Origin: Rhizobium redzepovicii
Lineage (GTDB): Bacteria; Pseudomonadota; Alphaproteobacteria; Rhizobiales; Rhizobiaceae
Direction: 5' to 3'
DNA: 64,000 nt
Assembly (NCBI RefSeq): GCF_019793435.1
Contig: NZ_JAILYH010000015.1
Location: forward strand, 124,001 to 188,000
Of the stretch, positions 8,028 through 16,333 are shown piece after piece. The notes below the pieces were generated by a model. The model was not told where the DNA came from. It did no database searches and saw only the letters and a program-made list of their open reading frames with translations. Made by a program: the position numbers and the translations under genes. The first letter of the stretch is position 1, and every line of letters begins with the position of its first letter.

Positions 8028-8240
8028 ATGGCCACCAAGGGCACCGTAAAATTCTTCAACCAGGACAAGGGTTTTGGTTTCATCACGCCGGACGGCGGCG
8101 CAAAGGACGTTTTCGTCCATATCTCTGCGCTGCAGGCTTCTGGAATCCAGTCGCTGCGCGAAGGCCAGCAGGTTACCTTCGACACCGAGCCGGACCGCAT
8201 GGGCAAGGGCCCGAAGGCCGTCAACATCTCGGCTTCGTAA
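8028..8240 (+). CDS. cspA: Cold-shock protein (CspA family)
   Basis: This is a 70-residue single cold-shock domain that binds single-stranded RNA/DNA as an RNA chaperone. RNP1 (KGFGFI, residues 14-19) and RNP2 (VFVHI, 28-32) are intact, and the N-terminus KGTVKFFN is canonical. A strong purine-rich ribosome binding site precedes the ATG, and a hairpin terminator follows at 8267-8299, making a single-gene transcription unit. Which of several rhizobial Csp paralogues this is, and whether it is cold-inducible, cannot be decided from sequence alone. Confidence 0.95.
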   Translation: MATKGTVKFFNQDKGFGFITPDGGAKDVFVHISALQASGIQSLREGQQVTFDTEPDRMGKGPKAVNISAS

Positions 8241-8266
8241 GTTAGACTTTCCGCTTCGGCGGCATG

Positions 8267-8299
8267 AACGGCGCTCCACAAGGGGCGCCGTTTCTGTTT
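8267..8299 (+). terminator. Rho-independent terminator of cspA
   Basis: The stem AACGGCGC / GCGCCGTT (8267-8274 and 8285-8292) encloses a 10-base loop and is followed by a T-rich stretch (TCTGTTT). It lies 27 bases after the cspA stop codon. Confidence 0.75.
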
Positions 8300-8420
8300 G
8301 CGTGAACGCCATTTGTCGATCTCACCGCCGGATGTTATATGCGCGCTGAAGAGATGATCCCGCCCCATGGCGGTGCGGCGCCCATGCGGCCCCCAGAGAA
8401 CAACGAATTATGGAACGTCG

Positions 8421-9422
8421 ATGACGCAGAAGAGCCCGATTTTCGCGGTCGCCCCGATGATCGACTGGACGGATCGGCATTGCCGTTATTTCCATCGCCA
8501 GATCAGCCGGCAGGCGCTGCTCTATACCGAGATGGTGGTGGCCGATGCGATCATCCACGGTCCGCGCGACCGGTTGCTCGGCCATGACGCAGCGGAACAT
8601 CCGCTGGCCCTGCAACTCGGCGGATCGGATCCGGCCAAGCTTGCCGAAGCGGTGAAGATATCGGAATCCTACGGTTATGACGAGATTAACCTCAATGTCG
8701 GCTGCCCCTCCGACCGGGTGCAGTCGGGCACCTTCGGCGCGTGCCTGATGCTGACGCCGGAAACGGTGGCCGAATGCATCGCGGCGATGAAGAGGGTCGC
8801 AACCGTGCCGGTGACGGTGAAATGCCGGATCGGCGTCGACGAGCAAGAGCCGGAACAGGCCCTGCCGCAGTTGATCACCCGCGTTCTCGATGCCGGCGCC
8901 GACGCGATCTGGATCCATGCCCGCAAAGCCTGGCTGAAGGGCCTGAGCCCCAAGGAAAACCGCGAGATCCCACCGCTCGACTATGAGATCGTCTACCGGA
9001 TGAAACAGCGCTGGCCCGATGTCCTCATCGGCATCAACGGCGGCATCCGCACGCTTGATGAAGCCGCCGCCCATCTCGCCCATGTCGACGGCGTCATGCT
9101 TGGCCGCGTAGCCTATCAGAATACGGCGATCCTTGCCGAAGTCGACCAGCGCTTCTTCGGCGCTCCCGCGGGAGAACCGGACTGGGAAGACCTGCGCGAT
9201 CGGATGATGATCTATGCCGAGCGCCATATCGCCAGTGGCGGTCGGCTGCAGCACGTGGCCCGCCACATGGTCGGCCTGTTCACCGGCCTGCCCGGCGCCA
9301 GGCGCTACCGACAGATCCTGTCGACCGACGCGGCCAAAAGCGGTGCCGGGCCGGAGGTACTGGCCGCAGCTTTTGCGGCAGTGGATTTTTCGGGAGTGGA
9401 GCAGGAGGCGGTAAGCGCCTGA
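8421..9422 (+). CDS. dusA: tRNA-dihydrouridine(20/20a) synthase DusA
   Basis: This flavoenzyme reduces uridine to dihydrouridine at positions 20/20a of the tRNA D-loop with NADPH. The TIM-barrel FMN motifs are all present: the APMIDWTDRHCR start, the catalytic cysteine in NLNVGCPSDRVQSG (Cys95 counted from the chosen start), VTVKCRIGVD, IHARKAWLKGLSPKENR, and the phosphate loop GINGGI plus VMLGRVAYQNP-like AYQNT. RYRQIL near the end is the usual DusA C-terminus. At 333 residues the length is normal. The ATG at 8421 was preferred to an upstream in-frame ATG (8367) because family members begin at this point. It is convergent with the HtrA-like gene. Confidence 0.95.
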   Translation: MTQKSPIFAVAPMIDWTDRHCRYFHRQISRQALLYTEMVVADAIIHGPRDRLLGHDAAEHPLALQLGGSDPAKLAEAVKISESYGYDEINLNVGCPSDRVQSGTFGACLMLTPETVAECIAAMKRVATVPVTVKCRIGVDEQEPEQALPQLITRVLDAGADAIWIHARKAWLKGLSPKENREIPPLDYEIVYRMKQRWPDVLIGINGGIRTLDEAAAHLAHVDGVMLGRVAYQNTAILAEVDQRFFGAPAGEPDWEDLRDRMMIYAERHIASGGRLQHVARHMVGLFTGLPGARRYRQILSTDAAKSGAGPEVLAAAFAAVDFSGVEQEAVSA

Positions 9423-9440
9423 CGGAACGTGACGTCTTTG

Positions 9441-10400
9441 TCACGACGTCCGCGCCACCGGCAACAAGGTCTTCTTTTCGATCCGACCCGCCACCGAGAA
9501 CACCAGTATCTCCGTATCCCGGTCGATCCTGCTGCCATCCATCAGCCTGACGATATCGTCGACACCGCCGACCGGACTGCCGTCGATGGCGAGGATGTAA
9601 TCGCCCTCCTGCAGCCCTCCCTTTGCTGCCGGTCCGTCCGGCTCGACGCGCCGGATGCGAACGGAGGTCGTCTGCACCGTGCCAGCCGCAAGCGCGACGC
9701 GGCGCGGCAGCACGATCGTATCGCCTGCGATACCGATGAAGGCGCGCCTGACCCGGCCGTAGCGGAGAATTTCCGAAACGACAAAATTGGCGGTATTCGA
9801 CGCTACGGCAAAAGCGATGCTCTGCGCGCCCTGGATGACGGCGGTATTGACGCCGATGACCTCCCCGCTGGAAGACACCAGCGGCCCGCCTGAGTTGCCG
9901 GGATTGAGCGCCGCATCGGTCTGGATGACATCCTCCATCAGGCGGCCGCTGGCTGCCCGCATCGACCGGCCGAGCGCCGAGACGATGCCGGCGGTGACAG
10001 TCCATTCGAAACCGAGCGGGTTTCCGATCGCGATGGCGATATGGCCTCGGCGCAACCGCTGGGAATCTCCGAGCCTCGCCCAGGCGCCGGTGCTTGTGTC
10101 GGCGCGAATGACGGCGATATCGGTATCGACATCGCGGCCCAACACCCGGCCTTCCGTAACGAAGCCGTCGGGCGTGGTAATGCGGACGACTTTGGCGTCG
10201 TCGACGACATGGCTGTTGGTAATGATCAGGCCGTCTGGCGAGACGGCGAAGCCCGACCCATGCCCCTGCCGGCCACCGACCCTCTCGATCCGGCTGACGG
10301 CCGGCCCGACCGTGTCGACTGCTGCTGCGATCGATTGTGAATAGGCATCGATCAGCGCCCCATTATTCTGAGGCGCTATCGCTTTGTCCATGTAACCCAT
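9441..10400 (-). CDS. HtrA-like trypsin/PDZ serine protease without signal peptide
   Basis: The protein has a trypsin-like domain with the full triad, His64 (TNSHVVDD), Asp94 (DVDTDIAVIRA) and Ser170 (NPGNSGGPL), followed by one PDZ domain (about 215-310, GLQEGDYILAIDGSPV). It is 319 residues from the ATG at 10400, which has a GAGGA ribosome binding site. Unlike DegP/DegS types it has neither a signal peptide nor a membrane anchor (start MGYMDKAIAPQNN), so it should be cytoplasmic or exported by an unusual route. It is convergent with dusA. A small inverted repeat (CGTGAC / GTCACG) in the junction may end both transcripts. Confidence 0.9.
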   Translation of the reverse strand: MGYMDKAIAPQNNGALIDAYSQSIAAAVDTVGPAVSRIERVGGRQGHGSGFAVSPDGLIITNSHVVDDAKVVRITTPDGFVTEGRVLGRDVDTDIAVIRADTSTGAWARLGDSQRLRRGHIAIAIGNPLGFEWTVTAGIVSALGRSMRAASGRLMEDVIQTDAALNPGNSGGPLVSSSGEVIGVNTAVIQGAQSIAFAVASNTANFVVSEILRYGRVRRAFIGIAGDTIVLPRRVALAAGTVQTTSVRIRRVEPDGPAAKGGLQEGDYILAIDGSPVGGVDDIVRLMDGSRIDRDTEILVFSVAGRIEKKTLLPVARTS

Positions 10401-10787
10401 GATTTGATCCTCAGGCGGGAATAACCGTCGTCCGCGGCCCAAGCGGTCTTGGTTGCGACGGTTCGCCATCATACTGTTGTTGAGGATTAGATGGTTGGGC
10501 CTCGAACGCGGTTCAAGTGAGCGAGGGTAGCTCCCGCAATTGCGATAGCACGCGAGCATAACTAGGCGGACAGCTATATCGAACTACCCGGACAGATATC
10601 TTGAACGAACGGCAAAAAACTGGCTCACTGCAGATGTTCGCCCGTGCAATCCGCTGCCCTCGATACGCTATGACCAGCCTGTTACGGCGACAATGCATCG
10701 AACCATACAAACTGCGGTCATATCAATAGAATAGAAACAGGCCTTCAATAACAACATCGAGCCGGCGTTGCCTGCGGCTTAACCTTC
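10401..10787. other. Intergenic region between protease and hydrolase genes
   Basis: No gene is supported in these roughly 390 bases. The sequence is less GC-rich than its surroundings and presumably holds the promoters of the two diverging genes. I searched it for LexA-type boxes because of a GAAC tetramer, but the spacing does not fit. Confidence 0.4.
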
Positions 10788-10892
10788 TTGCCCAAGCCTC
10801 GCGCGGCAGCGCTCGTCGTCTTGCCAATTCTGCCGGCAACGGCGCAAATTTCCGACCGCATCAACCCCACCAACAAGGAAGCTATGAAATGA
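10788..10892 (+). CDS. Possible short leader peptide coupled to the hydrolase gene
   Basis: A 34-codon frame opens with TTG at 10788 and ends in a TGA that overlaps the ATG of the next gene (ATGA at 10889-10892). The deduced peptide looks like a bacterial signal sequence: a basic start (PKPR) and a hydrophobic core (AAALVVLPILPATA). It could be a translationally coupled leader, or the remnant of a signal peptide once fused to the hydrolase. The unusual start codon and short length keep confidence low. Confidence 0.25.
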   Translation: MPKPRAAALVVLPILPATAQISDRINPTNKEAMK

Positions 10893-11725
10893 GCAAAGTC
10901 ACCACCAAGGACGGCGTCGAGATCTTCTACAAGGATTGGGGGCCGAAGGCCGCTCAGCCGATCATGTTCCATCACGGCTGGCCGCTCTGCTCCGACGACT
11001 GGGACGCCCAGATGCTTTACTTTCTCGAGAAGGGCTACCGGGTCGTCGCCCATGACCGGCGCGGCCACGGCCGCTCGACCCAGGTCGGCGAAGGTCACGA
11101 CATGGATCATTACGCCGCCGATGCCGCAGCCGTCGTCGAGCATCTCGATCTCAGGAACACCGTCCATGTCGGCCACTCCACAGGGGGCGGCGAAGCGACC
11201 CACTACGTCGCCCGTCATGGCCAACCCCAGGGCCGCGTCGCCAAGCTCGTCATCATCGGCGCCGTACCGCCCATCATGGTGAAAACGGCTGCTAATCCCG
11301 GCGGCCTGCCGATCGAGGTGTTCGATGACCTGCGCAAGCAGCTCGCCGCCAATCGCTCGCAATTCTACCGTGACCTGCCGGCTGGCCCGTTCTACAGCTT
11401 CAACCGGCCGGGTGCGAAGGTGTCGGAACCGGTCATCAACAATTGGTGGCGCCAGGGCATGATCGGCGGCGCCAAGGCGCACTACGACGGCATCAAGGCC
11501 TTCTCGGAAACCGACTTCACCGAAGACCTGAAGATCATCACCGTGCCGACCTTCGTCATGCACGGCGACGATGATCAGATCGTGCCGATCGCCGACTCCG
11601 CTTTGCTCTCGTCGAAGCTGCTGCAGAACGCCACGCTGAAGGTCTACGAGAAATTTCCGCACGGCATGTGCACCACCCATGCCGACATCATCAATCCCGA
11701 CATCCTCGCCTTCATCAAGGGCTGA
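10889..11725 (+). CDS. Alpha/beta hydrolase, non-heme chloroperoxidase/arylesterase type
   Basis: A 278-residue alpha/beta hydrolase of the cofactor-free haloperoxidase/perhydrolase group. The nucleophile is Ser97 in GHSTGGGE, the oxyanion region is FHHGWPLCSDDW, and the acid and histidine are expected in MHGDDDQIVP (about 230) and KFPHGMCTTH (about 258). Such enzymes hydrolyse aryl esters or small lactones and can form peracids, so the natural substrate is unknown. It has no signal peptide of its own. The ribosome binding site (AAGGA) lies in the upstream leader frame, whose stop overlaps this start. Confidence 0.9.
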   Translation: MSKVTTKDGVEIFYKDWGPKAAQPIMFHHGWPLCSDDWDAQMLYFLEKGYRVVAHDRRGHGRSTQVGEGHDMDHYAADAAAVVEHLDLRNTVHVGHSTGGGEATHYVARHGQPQGRVAKLVIIGAVPPIMVKTAANPGGLPIEVFDDLRKQLAANRSQFYRDLPAGPFYSFNRPGAKVSEPVINNWWRQGMIGGAKAHYDGIKAFSETDFTEDLKIITVPTFVMHGDDDQIVPIADSALLSSKLLQNATLKVYEKFPHGMCTTHADIINPDILAFIKG

Positions 11726-11738
11726 ACGATCAATCCGC

Positions 11739-11759
11739 CGGGCGCCGATCAGGCGCCCG
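11739..11759. terminator. GC-rich hairpin after the hydrolase gene
   Basis: A perfect 8-bp stem CGGGCGCC / GGCGCCCG with a 5-base loop starts 13 bases after the hydrolase stop codon. No T-run follows, so it may act only as an mRNA 3' stabiliser or a weak terminator. Confidence 0.45.
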
Positions 11760-11863
11760 ACGGCCGGCATCACAAAAGGGCGCTGTCGCCGCAGACTGAT
11801 CGATTGATAGCCGGTGACGCATTTTCTCATGAAACCGTTTTCGCCGATTTGCGTTTAGCGGCC

Positions 11864-12040
11864 ATGACAAGAGAACGTGAACCCTCATCAAAGGCTTACC
11901 GGCAGGATCGGTTCGAGAACACCGAGCGAGCTGCCAAGGAAACCATCGAGGCTGAACAGCGGGCCCGCCGGGAGAAAACCAAGCGGCTGAAAGAACTGCG
12001 CCTGTCGAAGCAAATCGGCAAGGACCCCACAACCAAGTAG
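11864..12040 (+). CDS. Small charged coiled-coil protein
   Basis: This 58-residue protein consists almost entirely of charged residues (MTREREPSSKAYRQDRF, then KETIEAEQRARREKTKRLKEL), consistent with one long helix. No domain is recognised. The start at 11864 was chosen because the charged pattern begins there; an ATA-derived upstream extension looks non-coding. Small basic proteins of this type are common in rhizobia and have no known function. There are no operon partners. Confidence 0.6.
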   Translation: MTREREPSSKAYRQDRFENTERAAKETIEAEQRARREKTKRLKELRLSKQIGKDPTTK

Positions 12041-12229
12041 ATTTTCTGTCAGGTCGAAACGCTCATCGCTATCATCCCATACCGCGCTGCCTCGCCAGTA
12101 TCCTTCCGAGTGGGCGCTCCCCGAATTGTTTTGAATATCGGACGTTCGCCCATCTTGCAGAGCAAGGATCGCGAAATTATCTTTTTTTCACCGTTAGCGA
12201 TTCACGGCATCGAAAGAGGGTAGATTGCG

Positions 12230-12445
12230 ATGTCAGACAAGCTGTTCAGCACGCGTGACGAACCGCTCGCATCCGAAGACCTCGATGTGTGTAGGCGGGT
12301 CCATGAAGCGCTGTGTAGCGAGTTCCAGATCGACCGGTCAGGCGAGCAAGCCGACCGCCTCGGCGCTCTTATCATCGAGCTTTACCGGCAAGGCGTGCAT
12401 GACGAGAGCCAGCTTCGATTGCTGGCCGGCGGGAAGCGAACCTGA
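12230..12445 (+). CDS. Small conserved hypothetical protein
   Basis: A 71-residue acidic and helical protein (DLDVCRRVHEALCSEFQIDR, GEQADRLGALIIELYRQGVH). The start has a GAGGGTA stretch 7-9 bases upstream. It resembles the many short helical stress-linked proteins of rhizobia, but no named family is recognised and no function is proposed. The approximately 190 bases on each side contain no other supported gene. Confidence 0.65.
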   Translation: MSDKLFSTRDEPLASEDLDVCRRVHEALCSEFQIDRSGEQADRLGALIIELYRQGVHDESQLRLLAGGKRT

Positions 12446-12633
12446 TAACGCAATTCCGCCGCGCGCTGGAAGAGCATCCTTCAGCCTCCGGCAGGACACG
12501 CTCCGCCGGTGGCCGAGCTGCTTTTTACGTTAGCGGATACGCACATAGGTCATCCCTCCCCATCCCAAAATGAAACCAATTGCCTTCCGCTGCGTTATGC
12601 CCTGGATACATCCGTTTACCCAAGGTGAGTGAA

Positions 12634-13131
12634 ATGAACAGGTTCGCCATCATTGCGCTGTCGATAGCCACGGCTTTCTCCGGAGTGCCGGCTTCGGCAG
12701 GCCCGGTCTTCGTGCCGAACACCATGCAATCGGCTCCGGGGTCAGGTAATGCCGATGCCCGGATTATGACCGTCGGCTGCAGTCCTTACTCCATCGTCTG
12801 CTCGCGCTACGGCGAAACCCGCAGATACAACAATAACCGCAGCTACTATCGCGATCGCCACTATGATCGCGACCGCCACTATCGCGACGACCGCTACGGC
12901 TGGGATCGCCGCTACGATCGCCGGTATCGTCACCACGACAATAGCGGCGCCATCATCGGCGGCCTGGCTGCCGGCGCCCTCATCGGCGGCATCATCGCCT
13001 CGCAGCCGCGCGCCTATTCTTCACCCGGCTACAGCTCGCATGCCGACTATTGCTACAGCCGCTACCGGTCCTATCGCGCCTACGACAACACCTATCAGCC
13101 TAATTACGGCCCGCGCCGCCAGTGCCGCTAG
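12634..13131 (+). CDS. BA14K family exported protein
   Basis: A signal peptide (MNRFAIIALSIATAFSGVPA, cut after ASA) is followed by a Tyr/Arg/Asp-rich low-complexity stretch of tandem YRDRHYD-like units (about residues 70-105), a Gly/Ile/Ala hydrophobic segment (AIIGGLAAGALIGGIIA) that could insert in a membrane, and the C-terminal BA14K signature (HADYCYSRYRSYRAYDNTY, ending in GPRRQCR). BA14K was named after an immunoreactive Brucella protein with lectin-like behaviour, so a cell-surface location is likely. A strong hairpin terminator follows at 13153-13182. Confidence 0.88.
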   Translation: MNRFAIIALSIATAFSGVPASAGPVFVPNTMQSAPGSGNADARIMTVGCSPYSIVCSRYGETRRYNNNRSYYRDRHYDRDRHYRDDRYGWDRRYDRRYRHHDNSGAIIGGLAAGALIGGIIASQPRAYSSPGYSSHADYCYSRYRSYRAYDNTYQPNYGPRRQCR

Positions 13132-13152
13132 CCAGTCTACCCGTCAGCAGCA

Positions 13153-13182
13153 AGCCTCGCATGAAGATGCGGGGCTTTTTTT
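13153..13182 (+). terminator. Rho-independent terminator of the BA14K gene
   Basis: A 10-bp stem AGCCTCGCAT / ATGCGGGGCT (one T-G wobble) with a GAAG loop is followed directly by a run of seven Ts. This is the strongest terminator in the window, 21 bases after the stop codon. Confidence 0.9.
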
Positions 13183-13321
13183 GATCTTGCTCGGGCAACG
13201 CCTGCGCCATCAGTGACGCCCGCGCCCCAACACAACTCGCTTCCCAACAGCGCCCAGCCGTGCTTGTCTTCCAGCTTGTGAGCCGCGCGCATCGATGAAT
13301 TGCGCCGCCGGCTGGTCTCCC

Positions 13322-13804
13322 GATCCACACCGCGCCGGCGACCAAGCCTATATTTTGGGCGAACTCCAGCGGCTACGCCAGCACAGATCGGGGTTCCTCA
13401 ACGGCCTCATTGCTGGTGACCAACGGGGCAGCGGGATCCGATCGCCGGAGTTGATCACCCGTCTGTTCTAGATATGGGACGGCGAATTCTGCGGCAGCAT
13501 CAGCCTGCGTTTTCAAGCCGGCACCGAGGAACTGCCGTCCGAAGTATCGGGACATGTGGGATACTCCGTCGTGCCGTGGAAACAGCGCAACGGCCACGTG
13601 ACCACCGCCCTTAAACTGCTGCTGCTGGTCGCGGCAAAGGAAGGCCTCCACCGCCTCGTCATCCTCTGCAACGAGGACAATCATGCCTCGCGGCGCGTGA
13701 TCGAGCGCAATGGCGGTGAATTGTTTATGCGCGGCCCGCATCCCTCCGACAGGCCCGATCAGCTCAAACTCTATTTCCGGCTGAAGGCAGGAGCCACCGG
13801 CTGA
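13322..13804 (+). pseudogene. GNAT acetyltransferase pseudogene
   Basis: One frame from about 13322 to 13804 reads as a GNAT enzyme: WDGEFCGSISLRF, GHVGYSVVPWKQRNGHVTTAL (acetyl-CoA loop, split here for length) and CNEDNHASRRVIERNGGE. It is interrupted by an in-frame TAG at 13469-13471, just before the conserved WDGEFCG strand. The N-terminal part upstream also lacks a start codon and meets a TGA in the same frame, so the gene is broken in two places. The intact 3' half (from about 13472) could still be read from internal starts but would lack half the fold. Confidence 0.8.
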
Positions 13805-13906
13805 CGTGAAAATGCGGGACGGATTTCCAGACGGACGGAACACGGGCCTTGCCCGCCTTTGCTCCGTCCGTCCCGTCAGCCTGGGCGGGGCTGAGCGCGC
13901 ATTTTT

Positions 13907-14806
13907 TCAATAAGTCGCCGCCGGTGTCGGCTTCTTCTCCGTCCATTGCGGCGGCACGCCGTATTTGGCGGCCACCGCGCCGATCAGTCCGGGCGATCGC
14001 CCGAAGGCATCGCAGGCGGCGTATTTCGGTTTTCCGCCGAGCCAGGATTTCATCCGCTGCCCAGACGGCAGCGAGATATCCACACCCTTCGGCTCCCTGC
14101 CCTTGATCAGCATCCGGGAAAACTCGCTGCTGAATTTCGACGCCAGGCTATAGGCATCGCCGACTTCGGAAACGCGGGGCGTGTTCTGCAGCGAGTTTGC
14201 CCCACGCGACCAGACGATCGCCGCCCGCTGCACGCCACCACTGTCGACGGCCTCCGCCTCGACCGCCAGTCCGCCGAGACCGGCCGGCAGCCGCGGCACG
14301 GCGACCGGCAGCACGAAACCGGTACCAACGGTGACGACGGTGGAAACACCAGCCATCGCCTTATTGGTCGGCACGATGTCGGTAACGACGGAGCGAATCG
14401 TCAGGTCCGCCGGCTGGCCTGAAGAGACCAGCTGAAATTTGTCGCTGAGCGAAATGCAGAGCGCTCGGTCCAGCGCATTCGCCACCATCACACGGTCCGC
14501 GTCCGATTTGACACGGGTCGCGGCGCTGAAAGCGAAGCTCGTCGGCACGATGCTCACCGTATTTGCCGAGATAAGGCGCGTCCCATCGACATAGACGCGC
14601 GATTTCGACAACTTGCCCTTCGGCGCGCCGAGATTGCCGTAGGAGGAAAGCGTGCCGGCCTCTTTGAGCGGCACCGAGCTGCATCCTGCCCCTGCCATAG
14701 CGAGCGCCATCAACACGGCGAGAGACAAGCCTCTCGGCGCCCATGGCAAAGAAAATGGAAATGGATTGCTGAGCACGCTGTCTGGCCTCCGTCGCCGGTA
14801 GCGCAT
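13907..14806 (-). CDS. Lipoprotein, DUF3313-like
   Basis: A 299-residue protein. A long basic N-terminus (MRYRRRRPDS) precedes a hydrophobic signal segment and the lipobox MAGAGC (Cys42). The mature part matches the general layout of DUF3313 lipoproteins: an early G-x-L-S-S-Y-G segment, a strand-rich core with VYVDGTRLI and SIVPTSFAF, an ALDRALCISLSDKF helix, and a ADLTIRSVVTDI strand near the middle. It is probably anchored in the outer membrane. The family function is unknown, and the DUF3313 assignment is from pattern memory only. It stands alone, with the two-component genes upstream on the same strand after a 171-base gap. Confidence 0.8.
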   Translation of the reverse strand: MRYRRRRPDSVLSNPFPFSLPWAPRGLSLAVLMALAMAGAGCSSVPLKEAGTLSSYGNLGAPKGKLSKSRVYVDGTRLISANTVSIVPTSFAFSAATRVKSDADRVMVANALDRALCISLSDKFQLVSSGQPADLTIRSVVTDIVPTNKAMAGVSTVVTVGTGFVLPVAVPRLPAGLGGLAVEAEAVDSGGVQRAAIVWSRGANSLQNTPRVSEVGDAYSLASKFSSEFSRMLIKGREPKGVDISLPSGQRMKSWLGGKPKYAACDAFGRSPGLIGAVAAKYGVPPQWTEKKPTPAATY

Positions 14807-14859
14807 AACCCCGAAAGTCGAAATCGATTTTCGGAAAATTATGCGCGGGTTTAAAGCGC

Positions 14860-14901
14860 TAGAGCGTCCTTGGCGCGTCTTGTAAGACGCGCGGCGCTCT
14901 A
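14860..14901. repeat. Long palindromic repeat (hairpin)
   Basis: A 42-base imperfect palindrome with outer arms TAGAGCG / CGCTCTA and inner arms GCGCGTCT-TGTA-AGACGCGC. It lies between the histidine kinase stop and the lipoprotein start. It resembles the dispersed hairpin repeats of rhizobial chromosomes and could also end transcription on either strand. Confidence 0.7.
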
Positions 14902-14977
14902 GGTGTTTAGTCTCCAGCGAAAGTGGCGGTCGAGAATTGCCGCAACATTACAGGCCGCTTCCGACAGGCGTACGCGT

Positions 14978-16333
14978 CTATGCGAGTTCGATCGTCACCC
15001 GCGTCCCGGCAACACTGCTTTCGATGCCGACTTCGCCGCCATGGTTTGCGGCGACCTGCCTGACGAGGCTGAGGCCGAGACCGGCGCCCTTGCTTCTGGG
15101 GGTGACGCGATAGAAGGGCTCGAACACCAATTCGCGATGTTCGGCCGGAATGCCCGGCCCTTCGTCGGCGACGCTGATCCTGTCGCCGCCCGAAACCGCG
15201 CGCGAGACCGAAACCGTGATCATACCTCTGTTGCCGCCATGATCGATGGCGTTGCGCACCAGGTTGCTGACCGCCCGCGGCAGGGCGGAAGGGCTTCCGC
15301 GGCGTTCAAGCCTATCCGCATCGCTTTGAAAGCAGATCTGGTAACCGCCCGCGATTGCCAGCGGCGCGAGGTCGGCCACCACGGTACGGGCGATGCCGAC
15401 GAGATCGACCGTTTCGTCAAGATCGACCGCCTGGTCGTTTCGCTCGAAATCGAGGAGCTGCTCGGCCGCCTCGGCCAGCCGCGCCACGTCGTCGAGCATC
15501 CGCCGCCGCTCCCGGCCGTCGGGCATCCCGTCGATACGTGTCTGCATGATGGCGATCGGGGTGCGCAGTTCATGCGCAGCGTCGATCAGGAAGCGCTGGC
15601 GCTTGCGGAATTCATTCTCCAGCCGTTCCAGCGCGCCGTTGAAGGCCGCTACCAGCGGCGACACTTCCCGGGGAATGCCGCTCACGGGAAGGCGTGCGCC
15701 CTGCCGGCGCGGGTCGATTGCCGCCGCCTCACGCGCCACCTCGCTGATCCCCCTCAGCGACCGCCCGACGATCCTCGGGACCGCAAAAAACACCGCCGGC
15801 AGGGCGATCACCAGAAGCGGCACATAGATCGGATAGGTCTCTGTGAGCATGGTCAGGAAGGTGGCGCTCCGGCTCGGGTTGCCGCCATACATCACCCGCA
15901 AAGGCCCGATCCCGGTCTCGACGCTGTCGATCGAGGCACTCTCGCCGACAGATGCGGCACCGCGTATATCGGCCTCCTTGATCAGATACACATAGGGGCC
16001 GAGCGCCTGATAGGCCTCCGGCACGGCGCCATAGGAAACCGTCTGCCCGTCCGGCGTCGCCACGACGAACCAGAGCCTGTCGCTCTCGGCCTTGAAGGCG
16101 CGAAGACGCGGGCTGTCGGTCATGACGAGCCTGCCTTGAGCATCGCGGGCCAGCGCCTCATCGAGCGCCACAGTCAGCCTGTCCTCCGTGGCGACGTTCG
16201 GCGAAAGGATTATCGCCCCATAAATGCAAAGGCCGACGATGACAGCCGCCACCACAGCGACGAAGACGATGCTGAGCTGCCAGCTGAGTCGCCACCACAG
16301 CGACGGATTGGCGTCTTGCGCCTTGGCCATCAT
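14978..16333 (-). CDS. Sensor histidine kinase
   Basis: A 451-residue membrane kinase: TM1 about residues 19-44, a periplasmic domain of about 125 residues, TM2 about 168-188, a HAMP-like linker, the phosphoacceptor His254 in DAAHELRTPIA, an N box NLVRNAIDHG (about 345), and G boxes DEGPGIP and GAGLGLSL. Its ATG overlaps the stop of the response regulator gene (ATGA), so the two are translationally coupled and the regulator is read first. The organisation resembles QseC/TctE-type kinases. The stimulus is unknown. Confidence 0.95.
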   Translation of the reverse strand: MMAKAQDANPSLWWRLSWQLSIVFVAVVAAVIVGLCIYGAIILSPNVATEDRLTVALDEALARDAQGRLVMTDSPRLRAFKAESDRLWFVVATPDGQTVSYGAVPEAYQALGPYVYLIKEADIRGAASVGESASIDSVETGIGPLRVMYGGNPSRSATFLTMLTETYPIYVPLLVIALPAVFFAVPRIVGRSLRGISEVAREAAAIDPRRQGARLPVSGIPREVSPLVAAFNGALERLENEFRKRQRFLIDAAHELRTPIAIMQTRIDGMPDGRERRRMLDDVARLAEAAEQLLDFERNDQAVDLDETVDLVGIARTVVADLAPLAIAGGYQICFQSDADRLERRGSPSALPRAVSNLVRNAIDHGGNRGMITVSVSRAVSGGDRISVADEGPGIPAEHRELVFEPFYRVTPRSKGAGLGLSLVRQVAANHGGEVGIESSVAGTRVTIELA

